Assembly (NCBI GenBank): GCA_964651395.1
Contig: CAZYXZ010000006.1
Span: 1 to 63,585 of the forward strand
Origin: CAZYXZ01 sp964651395
GTDB lineage: Bacteria; Actinomycetota; Actinomycetes; BP-191
Length of the DNA: 63,585 nt
Direction of reading: 5' to 3'
The notes beneath the pieces were generated by a model. The model saw nothing but the letters and a program-made list of their open reading frames with translations. It did not search any database and was not told where the DNA came from. Positions within the stretch are counted from its first letter, which is position 1, and each line of letters opens with the position of its first letter. Shown one piece after another: positions 39,323-46,326 of the stretch. The position numbers and the translations under genes are program-made.

Positions 39323-40387
39323 ATGACGGTCTTCCGCGGCACGGCGCACGAGCAGGTGGTCTTCTGCCAGGACCCTGAGTCCGGGCTGCGCGCGATCATC
39401 GCGATCTACTCCACGGCCCTCGGCCCCGCCCTCGGCGGCACCCGCTTCTACCCGTACGCCGACGAGGACGCCGCGCTCGAGGACGTGCTGGACCTGTCCA
39501 AGGCGATGGCCTACAAGGCCGCCTGCGCCGGCCTCGACCTCGGTGGCGGGAAGGCCGTCATCATCGGCGACCCGGCGACCGCCAAGACCGAGCCGCTGCT
39601 GCGCGCGTTCGGCCGGTTCGTCCAGAGCCTGGGGGGCCGCTACCTCACCGCCGCCGACGTCGGCACCTACGTCGCCGACATGGACGTCATCGCCCGCGAG
39701 TGCGACTTCGTCACCGGCCGCTCCCCCGAGCACGGCGGCGCCGGCGACAGCTCGGTACTCACGGCGTACGGCGTGTTCCAGGGCATGCGCGCGGCAGCCG
39801 AGGAGCTGTGGGGCGAGCCGACCCTGCGCGGCCGTCGGGTCGGTGTGTCCGGCGTGGGCAAGGTCGGCCACCACCTGGTGACCCACCTGCTCGAGGACGG
39901 CGCCACGGTCGCCGTGGAGGACGTGAGCGAGGACGCGATCGCCCGCGCCCGGGCCGAGCACCCGGAGATCGACGTCGTACCCGTGGGAGAGCTGGTGGGC
40001 GCCGATCTCGACGTCTTCTCGCCGTGCGCGATGGGCGGCGCGCTCGACGACGCGACGGTCCAGGTGCTCAAGGCCCGCATCGTCTGCGGGGGCGCCAACA
40101 ACCAGCTCGACCACCCGGGCATCGAGAAGGTGCTGGCCGACAACGGCGTCCTCTACGCGCCCGACTACGTCGTCAACGCCGGCGGGCTGATTCAGGTCGC
40201 CGACGAGATCGAGGGCTTCCACGAGCCGCGCGCCCGGGCGATGGCCGCGAAGATCTTCGACACGACGCGGCGGGTCTTCGCGCTCGCCGACGAGGAAGGC
40301 GTGCCACCCGTCGTGGCCGCCGACCGGCTGGCCGAACGGCGCATGCGCGACGTCGGTCGCCTGCGCGGCATCCTCATCCGCCGCTAG
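39323..40387 (+). CDS. vdh: Glu/Leu/Phe/Val dehydrogenase (probable valine dehydrogenase)
   Basis: A 354-residue oxidative deaminase of branched-chain or aromatic amino acids, which uses NAD+. The catalytic Lys region is KAMAYKAACAGLDLGGGKAV (about 70-89), the dinucleotide motif is GVSGVGKVGHHL near 173, and YVVNAGGLIQVADEIEGF near 283 is typical of leucine/valine dehydrogenases rather than hexameric GDH. The gene order with bldC, DUF3073 and purM matches that of Streptomyces vdh, which supports valine dehydrogenase. Its 3' end faces a large terminator. Confidence 0.88.
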   Translation: MTVFRGTAHEQVVFCQDPESGLRAIIAIYSTALGPALGGTRFYPYADEDAALEDVLDLSKAMAYKAACAGLDLGGGKAVIIGDPATAKTEPLLRAFGRFVQSLGGRYLTAADVGTYVADMDVIARECDFVTGRSPEHGGAGDSSVLTAYGVFQGMRAAAEELWGEPTLRGRRVGVSGVGKVGHHLVTHLLEDGATVAVEDVSEDAIARARAEHPEIDVVPVGELVGADLDVFSPCAMGGALDDATVQVLKARIVCGGANNQLDHPGIEKVLADNGVLYAPDYVVNAGGLIQVADEIEGFHEPRARAMAAKIFDTTRRVFALADEEGVPPVVAADRLAERRMRDVGRLRGILIRR

Positions 40388-40406
40388 ACGGCACAGCCGG
40401 ACATGG

Positions 40407-40452
40407 CGTGGGGCGGGAAACCCCGCCCCCGCGCCCGATTTTCCGCCCCACG
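40407..40452. terminator. Bidirectional terminator with two alternative stems
   Basis: Outer arms 40407-40420 and 40439-40452 pair over 14 bp (one G-T), while an inner pairing GGGGCGGG/CCCGCCCC (40410-40429) excludes the outer one. The TTTT (40439-40442) helps only in the inner form on the plus strand. It lies between convergent genes. Confidence 0.65.
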
Positions 40453-40465
40453 ATGTGCTGGGTGT

Positions 40466-41026
40466 CTAGCCGCAGGTGACCAGGTGGCCGCCGTAGACCT
40501 CGTCCTCGACCGGCGCGAACGCACCGTTGGGACCGCGCGCAGGGATCTTCGCCGGGAACTCGATCGACCCTGTGATGTTCGAGCTCGGCAGGGACCGGTA
40601 GAAGTTCACGACGACGGTGTATGTCTGCCCCGACTTGAGATCCGTGCCCTTGAGCCCGACGAACTCGCCAGTCCCGTAGGCGTTGCCACAGGCGCCGATC
40701 TGCTTGCCGGCACTGTCGTACACGTACAGGTCGTGGTCAGTCCCTGTGCCGGTGAACGCCATCTTCACGAGGACGTCACCAGAGATGCCCTTGGCCGGCT
40801 TGTACTTGAACTCCTGACGAATGCAGTCCGCGGGTGCCTTGCACTTGTAGGTGTCCGGAGCTCCGGTGAAGAACCAGGTGTCATTGGTCTTCATGCCGGC
40901 CGAGCCCTTGAACTCGATCTTCTTGGTCTTCTTGCCGTCGAGTGTGGGAGCGGCAGCGTGGCCGGCCGTGCCCATCGCGACGAGAGTGACTGCCGCGGCG
41001 AGACCGACGGCAAGACGTGAACGCAT
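40466..41026 (-). CDS. Secreted protein, PPC-like, paralogue B
   Basis: A 186-residue exported protein: signal peptide ending MGTAGHAA, then PTLDGKKTKKIEFKGSAGM and a beta-rich body with DHDLYVYDSAGKQIGACG and YTVVVNFYRSLPSSNITGSI. The layout is like the pre-peptidase C-terminal beta-sandwich. Three cysteines in the body (YKCKAPADC, GACG) and one at the end (LVTCG). It is a tandem paralogue of the next upstream gene, with identical signal end and the same LDGKK(T/L)KKIEFKG start. A good ribosome site (GGAG, 5 nt). The 76-bp gap between the pair contains an imperfect hairpin. Confidence 0.8.
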   Translation of the reverse strand: MRSRLAVGLAAAVTLVAMGTAGHAAAPTLDGKKTKKIEFKGSAGMKTNDTWFFTGAPDTYKCKAPADCIRQEFKYKPAKGISGDVLVKMAFTGTGTDHDLYVYDSAGKQIGACGNAYGTGEFVGLKGTDLKSGQTYTVVVNFYRSLPSSNITGSIEFPAKIPARGPNGAFAPVEDEVYGGHLVTCG

Positions 41027-41102
41027 CAAAGCTCCAGATCCGAGAGGAGGGTCGGGGAACAGGGTTCGCGCCAGGAGACGCCGATCCCTCCTCCCGTCGC
41101 GG

Positions 41103-41675
41103 CTAGGTCGTGCAGTTGTAGAGCAGGATGTCGTCGAGCCCGATCTCGAAGAGCGGGAGCGGCGTGTTGGGCACCGGGCCGGCGGCCGGCGCCTTCGCCG
41201 GGAACTCGATCGTGCCGGTGACGCTGTTGCTCGGCACCGAGCGGTAGAAGTCGGCGATGGCGGTGTAGGTCTTGCCGGTCTTGAGGACGCCTTCGGCGAT
41301 GTAGACCCACTCGCGGTCGCCCGTGCTGCCACCGCAGGAGCCGAGGTTCGTGCCCGCGGAGTCGGTGACGAAGAGGTCCATGTCGTTGGCCGGCGAGGAA
41401 GGCCACTTGATGCGGAACAGCGCGCCGCCCTTGATGCCCTTGGCCGGCTTGAAGACGAAGTCCTGGCGGATGCAGCGCGGGGGCTTGCACTTCATCCGGG
41501 TCTCGGTGTCCGAGAGGAGGAGGTCGGTGTCGTTGGAGCCCATGGCTCCGTTCCCCTTGAACTCGATCTTCTTGAGCTTCTTGCCGTCGAGGACTGGGGT
41601 GGCGGCGTGGCCGGCCGTCCCCATCGCCACGAGGGCTCCCGCCATGGCAAGGCAAACTACGAGACGTGCACGCAT
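41103..41675 (-). CDS. Secreted protein, PPC-like, paralogue A
   Basis: A 190-residue exported protein: signal peptide ending MGTAGHAA, then TPVLDGKKLKKIEFKGNGAM, KCKPPRCIRQDFVFKPAKGI, NDMDLFVTDSAGTNLGSCGG and YTAIADFYRSVPSNSVTGTI. It is clearly the tandem paralogue of the downstream gene. The C-terminal tail ILLYNCTT may close a disulfide. AGGAG precedes ATG 41675. Function unknown; the fold suggests a calcium- or carbohydrate-binding beta-sandwich at the surface. Confidence 0.8.
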   Translation of the reverse strand: MRARLVVCLAMAGALVAMGTAGHAATPVLDGKKLKKIEFKGNGAMGSNDTDLLLSDTETRMKCKPPRCIRQDFVFKPAKGIKGGALFRIKWPSSPANDMDLFVTDSAGTNLGSCGGSTGDREWVYIAEGVLKTGKTYTAIADFYRSVPSNSVTGTIEFPAKAPAAGPVPNTPLPLFEIGLDDILLYNCTT

Positions 41676-41853
41676 GGGGTACTCCTGATCTGGGAGAGCT
41701 GTGCTGGGAGCGGAACACTTCGCCCCGCGGAGGGCGTTTCCCTCCTTGGCGGGATGCTCAGGGCGCCCGGCTGCCTGTACCGTGCAGGTAAGCCGACCGC
41801 GACCTGGCGCGGTCCGGCATCGGGTGGTTTCTTCGAATTCGGGAGGTCGAGCC
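41676..41853. promoter_or_regulatory. Divergent intergenic region
   Basis: 178 bp between the secreted-protein pair and the DUF3073 gene must hold promoters for both. I see no textbook -35/-10 pair; TGTACC (near 41776) is a possible -10 towards DUF3073. Confidence 0.3.
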
Positions 41854-42045
41854 ATGGGGCGCGGCCGGGCCAAGGCCAAGCAGACCAAGATCGCGCGCGA
41901 GCTCAAGTACTCGCCGCCGGTCGGCACCGACCTGGACCGCCTGCGCGCGGAGCTCGCCGCGGGCGACGCGCCACCCGCTCCGGTCGCGGCCGAGGACGAC
42001 GACGACCTCGAGGACGACGACGACGTCGAGGACGAGGTCGGTTAG
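41854..42045 (+). CDS. DUF3073 protein
   Basis: A 63-residue protein: basic start MGRGRAKAKQTKIARELKYS, then a variable linker and an acidic tail (DDDDLEDDDDVEDEVG). DUF3073 is restricted to actinobacteria and of unknown function; the basic-then-acidic make-up suggests a nucleic acid or ribosome-associated protein. GGGAGG precedes ATG 41854; longer in-frame starts are unlikely. It lies between valine dehydrogenase and purM as in Streptomyces, but here with an inserted pair of secreted-protein genes and a lipoprotein gene. Confidence 0.9.
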   Translation: MGRGRAKAKQTKIARELKYSPPVGTDLDRLRAELAAGDAPPAPVAAEDDDDLEDDDDVEDEVG

Positions 42046-42072
42046 CCCACTCTGTCCTTCCGGCTAGCCCCG

Positions 42073-42906
42073 CTAGCCGGGCGGCGCGTCCTTCGCCGGG
42101 ACGTCGCCCAGGCTGGCGCCCAGGAACTGACGCCCGTCCCACTGCAGCCGGTTGTGCACGAACCGCGACGGGCAGCACGGCTGCTCGCCCGGGCGTACGG
42201 CGGCGGCGTACTCCTCGATGGTCCCGCCGGGCAGCGCGATGCGGCCGAGCCGGAGAGCGCCGCGGTGAGCGCGCAGCACCAGGGGGCCGCCCTTGCGCCA
42301 CGTGAACACGTCGTACGCGCGGTACTCCGGGTTGCCCTGCAGGCGGGTGATCGCCACGAGGCTGTCGACGCCGAAGCCGATCAGCTTCGCCCCACGGACC
42401 GTGAAGCCGAGTCCGCCGTCGGCCTGCTGCGCGGTGTAGGCCAGGTGGTAGCCCCCCGCCGCCTCGTCGAAGGTGTGCAACCGCAGCACCCACTGGCGCC
42501 CGGTGCCGGCCGCCTCGGTGCCGGCGACCCAGAGCACGCTCCCGCCGTGCAGGCGCACCTCGTCGCAGGACACGTCGAGCAGCTCGGGATAGAGCTCCTC
42601 GCAGCTGGACCCGCTGCTGATCGTGATGGCGCCGCCGGAAGTCGTCCGCTGGAAGCTCGACCCCTGCGCGGTGATCGGTGTGCCCACGGCCTTGCCCGGC
42701 GTGCTGGCCGTCACCGACGGCTTCACGGACGACGTGGCGGTGGCTGTCGCGCTCGCCGAGACGGTGGCGGTCGGCGTCGCCGTGAGGGTGGGCTCCGGCG
42801 ACTCGGTCGGGCCGAGCGTCTCTCCGCTGTCACCCGAACAGGCGGCGAGGACCAGGCCGAGCGTCAGGCCGGCGACGGCGATCCGGGGTCGGTGCGACGC
42901 GCGCAT
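42073..42906 (-). CDS. Lipoprotein of unknown function
   Basis: A 277-residue lipoprotein: signal peptide MRASHRPRIAVAGLTLGLVL, lipobox LAACSG, then a Thr/Ser/Pro-rich linker of about 60 residues (TESPEPTLTATPTATVSASA) that likely spans the wall, and a globular domain with Cys in GSSCEELYPELLDVSCDEVR and EQPCCPSRFV. The C-terminal part has WDGRQFLGASLG. No family recognised. It follows purM with one base between stop and start, so it rides on the purine transcript although it has no evident purine role. Confidence 0.8.
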   Translation of the reverse strand: MRASHRPRIAVAGLTLGLVLAACSGDSGETLGPTESPEPTLTATPTATVSASATATATSSVKPSVTASTPGKAVGTPITAQGSSFQRTTSGGAITISSGSSCEELYPELLDVSCDEVRLHGGSVLWVAGTEAAGTGRQWVLRLHTFDEAAGGYHLAYTAQQADGGLGFTVRGAKLIGFGVDSLVAITRLQGNPEYRAYDVFTWRKGGPLVLRAHRGALRLGRIALPGGTIEEYAAAVRPGEQPCCPSRFVHNRLQWDGRQFLGASLGDVPAKDAPPG

Positions 42907-42907
42907 G

Positions 42908-43993
42908 TCAGGCGGGGTGCTCGCCGACCAGCCGGGTGGTGTCGTCGTCCGCGACGACCTCACCGGCGACCCAGGCGTGGACCCCGTGGCGCTGCAGTAC
43001 GGCGAGCGCGCGGTCCCCGTCCTCCGCCCCCACGATGGCGATCATCCCCACCCCCATGTTGAACGTGCGCTCCATCTCGGCCTGGTCGACCCGTCCGCGG
43101 TCCGCGATGAGATGGAAGACCGGCGGCACGACCCACGTCTGGCGATCGAGCACCGCAGCCATTCCCTCGGGGATGACCCGGGCGAGGTTGGCCGCGAGGC
43201 CGCCACCGGTGATGTGCGCGAAGGCATGCACGTCGGCGTCCTCGATCAGCGCCAGGCAGGTGCGCGCGTAGATGCGGGTCGGCGTCAGCAACACGTCGCC
43301 GAGCGTGCCGCCGGGCAGCTCGTCGAGCTCGGCCTCGAGCCGCAGCCGCCCGACATTGAGCAGCACGTGGCGCGCCAGCGCGAAGCCGTTGCTGTGCAGA
43401 CCCGAGGACTGCATGGCGATGACCACGTCGCCGGCGCGGACCCGATCGGCCCCCAGAACGTTGTCCGCCTCGACGATGCCGACGCCGGTCGCGGCGAGGT
43501 CGTACGCGTCGTGGTCCATCGTGCCGGGGTGCTCGGCCGTCTCGCCCCCGACCAGCGCGCACCCGGCCTGCACGCAGCCTTCGACGATGCCGGAGACGAT
43601 CGACTCGATCCGCTCCGGCACCACCTTGGCGCAGGCGATGTAGTCGAGCAGGAACAGCGGCTCAGCACCGCAGACGACGAGGTCGTCGACCACCATCGCG
43701 ACCAGGTCGATGCCGACGGTGTCGTGGCGGTCCATCTGGGCGGCGACCACCAGCTTCGTGCCGACACCGTCGGTGGAGCTGGCGAGGAGCGGGCGCTTGT
43801 ACTTGCTCAGGTCGAGCTCGAAGAGTCCCGCGAAACCGCCGAGGTCGCCGAGCACCTCAGGTCGCGTCGCCCGCTTGACCGTGTCGCGCATGCGCTCGAC
43901 GGCGGCCTCGCCGGCCTCGATGTCGACACCCGCGGCGGCGTACGTCGCGCCGGCAGCATCGTTCGCGCCGCCTCCGGCGCTTGCGCGGGTCAC
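42908..43993 (-). CDS. purM: Phosphoribosylformylglycinamidine cyclo-ligase
   Basis: A 361-residue AIR synthetase, step 5 of IMP synthesis: ATP-dependent ring closure of FGAM to AIR. Conserved elements: YAAAGVDIEAGEAAVERM at the N-terminus, LLASSTDGVGTKLVVA, GIDLVAMVVDDLVVCGAEPL, GGETAEHPG, YDLAATGVGIVE and FAHITGGGLAANLARVIP. The length is normal. Its ATG overlaps the TGA of purF by 4 bases, the usual coupled purF-purM pair. Confidence 0.97.
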   Translation of the reverse strand: MTRASAGGGANDAAGATYAAAGVDIEAGEAAVERMRDTVKRATRPEVLGDLGGFAGLFELDLSKYKRPLLASSTDGVGTKLVVAAQMDRHDTVGIDLVAMVVDDLVVCGAEPLFLLDYIACAKVVPERIESIVSGIVEGCVQAGCALVGGETAEHPGTMDHDAYDLAATGVGIVEADNVLGADRVRAGDVVIAMQSSGLHSNGFALARHVLLNVGRLRLEAELDELPGGTLGDVLLTPTRIYARTCLALIEDADVHAFAHITGGGLAANLARVIPEGMAAVLDRQTWVVPPVFHLIADRGRVDQAEMERTFNMGVGMIAIVGAEDGDRALAVLQRHGVHAWVAGEVVADDDTTRLVGEHPA

Positions 43994-45540
43994 GGGCGAG
44001 TCAGCGCGTCCTCGGCGCCCAGGCCGGGCAGGACCGGGTCGGGACCGGGGTCCGGGCTCCCGAGCACGTTCATCTCGATGCCCTCGAGCAGATTCTTGTG
44101 GCCCATGACGTCCGCGGCCGGCAGCGCGATCGGGTAGTCACCGTCGAAGCAGGCGCGGCAGAAGTTCTGCTCGGGCAACGTGGTCGCCTCGATCAGGCCC
44201 TCGAGCGAGACGTAGCTCAGTGAGTCGGCGTTGATGGACTCGCGGATCTCCTCGACCTCGATGTTGCCCGCGATCAGCTCGGCCTTGGTCGCGAAGTCGA
44301 TGCCGTAGAAGCACGGCCACTTCACCGGCGGCGAAGCGATACGCACGTGCACCTCGGCGGCACCGGCCTCGCGCAGCATCCGCACGAGCGCCCGCTGGGT
44401 GTTGCCGCGGACGATCGAGTCGTCGACGACGACGAGCCGCTTGCCGCGCAGCACCTCGCGGACCGGGTTGAGCTTGAGCCGGATGCCGAGCTGGCGGATG
44501 GTCTGCGACGGCTGGATGAAGGTGCGGCCGACGTAGCGGTTCTTGACCAGCCCCTCGCCGTACGGGATGCCGGACTCCTCGGCGAAGCCGATCGCGGCCG
44601 GGCCGCCGGACTCGGGCACGGGGATGACCAGGTCGGCATCGGCCGGCGCCTCACGCGCCAGCTGCCGACCGACCTCGACGCGCGTCGCGTGCACGCCGCG
44701 GCCGCTGATCGTCGTGTCCGGGCGGGCCAGGTAGACGTACTCGAAGAGGCAGCCCTTGGGCTCGGGGTCGGCGAACTTCGCGCCGAGCGGCCCGTGCTCG
44801 TCGATCGAGAGCACCTCGCCCGGCTCGATGTCGCGGACGAAGCTCGCGCCCACGATGTCGAGCGCCGCCGTCTCGCTCGCGACGACCCAGCCGCGCTCGA
44901 GCTTGCCGAGCACGAGCGGGCGTACGCCGTGCCGGTCGCGGGCGGCGTACACCGTCGTCTCGTCCATGAAGACGAGCGAGAACGCGCCGGTGAGCATCGG
45001 CAGCACCTCGATCGCCGCCTGGTGCAGCGACACGTCGGTGCGGTCGAAGAGCATCTGGGTGATCAGGTCGGAGTCGGTGGTGGCCCCCATCGACCCGTCT
45101 GTACTGCTACTGATCACTTGCTTTGCCAGCTGCGCGGTGTTGGTCAGGTTGCCGTTGTGGCCGAGGGCGATGCTGCCGCGGTCGCGGGATCCGCGGAACG
45201 ACGGCTGCGCGTTCTCGTAGGTGCACGCCCCGGTCGTGGAGTAGCGCGTGTGGCCGATCGCGAGGTGCCCGGGCAGCGAGCTCAGCGAGGCCTCGTCGAA
45301 GACCTGCGACACCAACCCGAGGTCCTTGTGCACGATGACGTTGCGGCCGTCCGAGACGGCGATGCCGGCCGCCTCCTGACCGCGGTGCTGGAGGGCATAG
45401 AGGCCGTAGTAGGTGAGCTTGGCTACGTCCTCGCCAGGGGCCCACACCCCGAATACACCGCAGGCATCCTTCGGTCCGTCCCCAAGGGGCACGGGCTCTC
45501 TCCTCGCGAACTGGCGGGCGGGGTGGAAGTTGCACGTCAT
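43990..45540 (-). CDS. purF: Amidophosphoribosyltransferase
   Basis: A 516-residue enzyme of the first committed step, PRPP plus glutamine to phosphoribosylamine. The N-terminal nucleophile Cys27 follows a 26-residue propeptide (PKDACGVFGVW). The PRPP loop is in VVVDDSIVRGNTQRALV. Cysteines in GCLFEYVY, KWPCFYGIDF and NFCRACFDGDY match the [4Fe-4S] ligands of the Bacillus-type enzyme. It heads the purF-purM-lipoprotein stretch, 12 bp after the preceding gene. End-product inhibition by AMP/GMP is known for the family. Confidence 0.97.
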   Translation of the reverse strand: MTCNFHPARQFARREPVPLGDGPKDACGVFGVWAPGEDVAKLTYYGLYALQHRGQEAAGIAVSDGRNVIVHKDLGLVSQVFDEASLSSLPGHLAIGHTRYSTTGACTYENAQPSFRGSRDRGSIALGHNGNLTNTAQLAKQVISSSTDGSMGATTDSDLITQMLFDRTDVSLHQAAIEVLPMLTGAFSLVFMDETTVYAARDRHGVRPLVLGKLERGWVVASETAALDIVGASFVRDIEPGEVLSIDEHGPLGAKFADPEPKGCLFEYVYLARPDTTISGRGVHATRVEVGRQLAREAPADADLVIPVPESGGPAAIGFAEESGIPYGEGLVKNRYVGRTFIQPSQTIRQLGIRLKLNPVREVLRGKRLVVVDDSIVRGNTQRALVRMLREAGAAEVHVRIASPPVKWPCFYGIDFATKAELIAGNIEVEEIRESINADSLSYVSLEGLIEATTLPEQNFCRACFDGDYPIALPAADVMGHKNLLEGIEMNVLGSPDPGPDPVLPGLGAEDALTRP

Positions 45541-45552
45541 CGTACAGGGCTA

Positions 45553-46323
45553 CTAACGGAGGAGCGGCAGGTACGGCGAAAGGTCGGCCCGGTTGCCGCT
45601 CGCGTCGAGCCGGCTGCCGGCGTCCGCCCACGTGACCCGGCCCGAGCAGAGCTCGACGAAGGTGACCGGGTCGGTCTCCACGACGTTGCCGGGAGTCCCG
45701 CGAGTGTGGCGTGGCCCGTCACCGCACTGGACCGCCACGCCGGCCGGGCCGGGCACGCGGACCTCGACCGCCTTCCCCGGCGCCGTGGTCACCAGCAGGT
45801 CGGCCAGGGCGCGGGTGACGATCTTGAGGGCCGCCGGGTCGGCCGCCGGTGGCCGGTCCAGGGCCGCGAGCAGGTCGAGGCCGTGGACGACGCCCTCGAC
45901 ACACCGGGTCACGAGGAAGTCGGAAAGGGGGAGGGTGCCGAGCCGCGCGTCGACCGTGCGCGCGGCGATCTCCTCCGCCGTCATGGCGGCGAGGGCGGCC
46001 CGCGCGGTAGCCGTCTCCTCGGCGATGGAGGCATGACCGGAGATCGCCTGCTCGTGGGCGCGCTGGGCGACGGCCGGCGCGACGTCGCGCATGGCGCCGA
46101 GGTAGTCGAGGACGGTGAGCGTCGGCGTACCGCCCGGCCGGACGAGGTAGCGATGGACGGCCCGGATGTTGTTGGCGCAGTGCGCGACCAGCTCGGCGAC
46201 GGTCCAGTCGCCCAGCCGCGTGGGCCGGGTCAGGTCGGCGCCCTCCGCCCACGCGGCCAGCAGGTCGAACTGCGCCAGCGCGGCGTTGCCGACGTCGGTC
46301 GCGTCCCAGCGACGTGGCGGCAC
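45553..46323 (-). CDS. Maleylpyruvate isomerase-like DinB/SCP2 protein
   Basis: A 256-residue protein with the mycothiol-dependent maleylpyruvate isomerase N-terminal fold (DinB-like four-helix bundle: ALAQFDLLAAWAEGADLTRP, LGDWTVAELVAHCANNIRAV) and a sterol-carrier-like C-terminal part (VRVPGPAGVAVQCGDGPRH). Metal ligands of the fold are probably the His in AHC and ones further on. Mycothiol-dependent chemistry is plausible since mshD is present, but the substrate is unknown. The GTG start nearly touches the purL stop and the stop lies 12 bp before purF, so it sits inside the purine operon. A neighbour like this occurs in other actinobacterial pur clusters as I recall. Confidence 0.85.
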   Translation of the reverse strand: MPPRRWDATDVGNAALAQFDLLAAWAEGADLTRPTRLGDWTVAELVAHCANNIRAVHRYLVRPGGTPTLTVLDYLGAMRDVAPAVAQRAHEQAISGHASIAEETATARAALAAMTAEEIAARTVDARLGTLPLSDFLVTRCVEGVVHGLDLLAALDRPPAADPAALKIVTRALADLLVTTAPGKAVEVRVPGPAGVAVQCGDGPRHTRGTPGNVVETDPVTFVELCSGRVTWADAGSRLDASGNRADLSPYLPLLR

Positions 46324-46326
46324 CGG

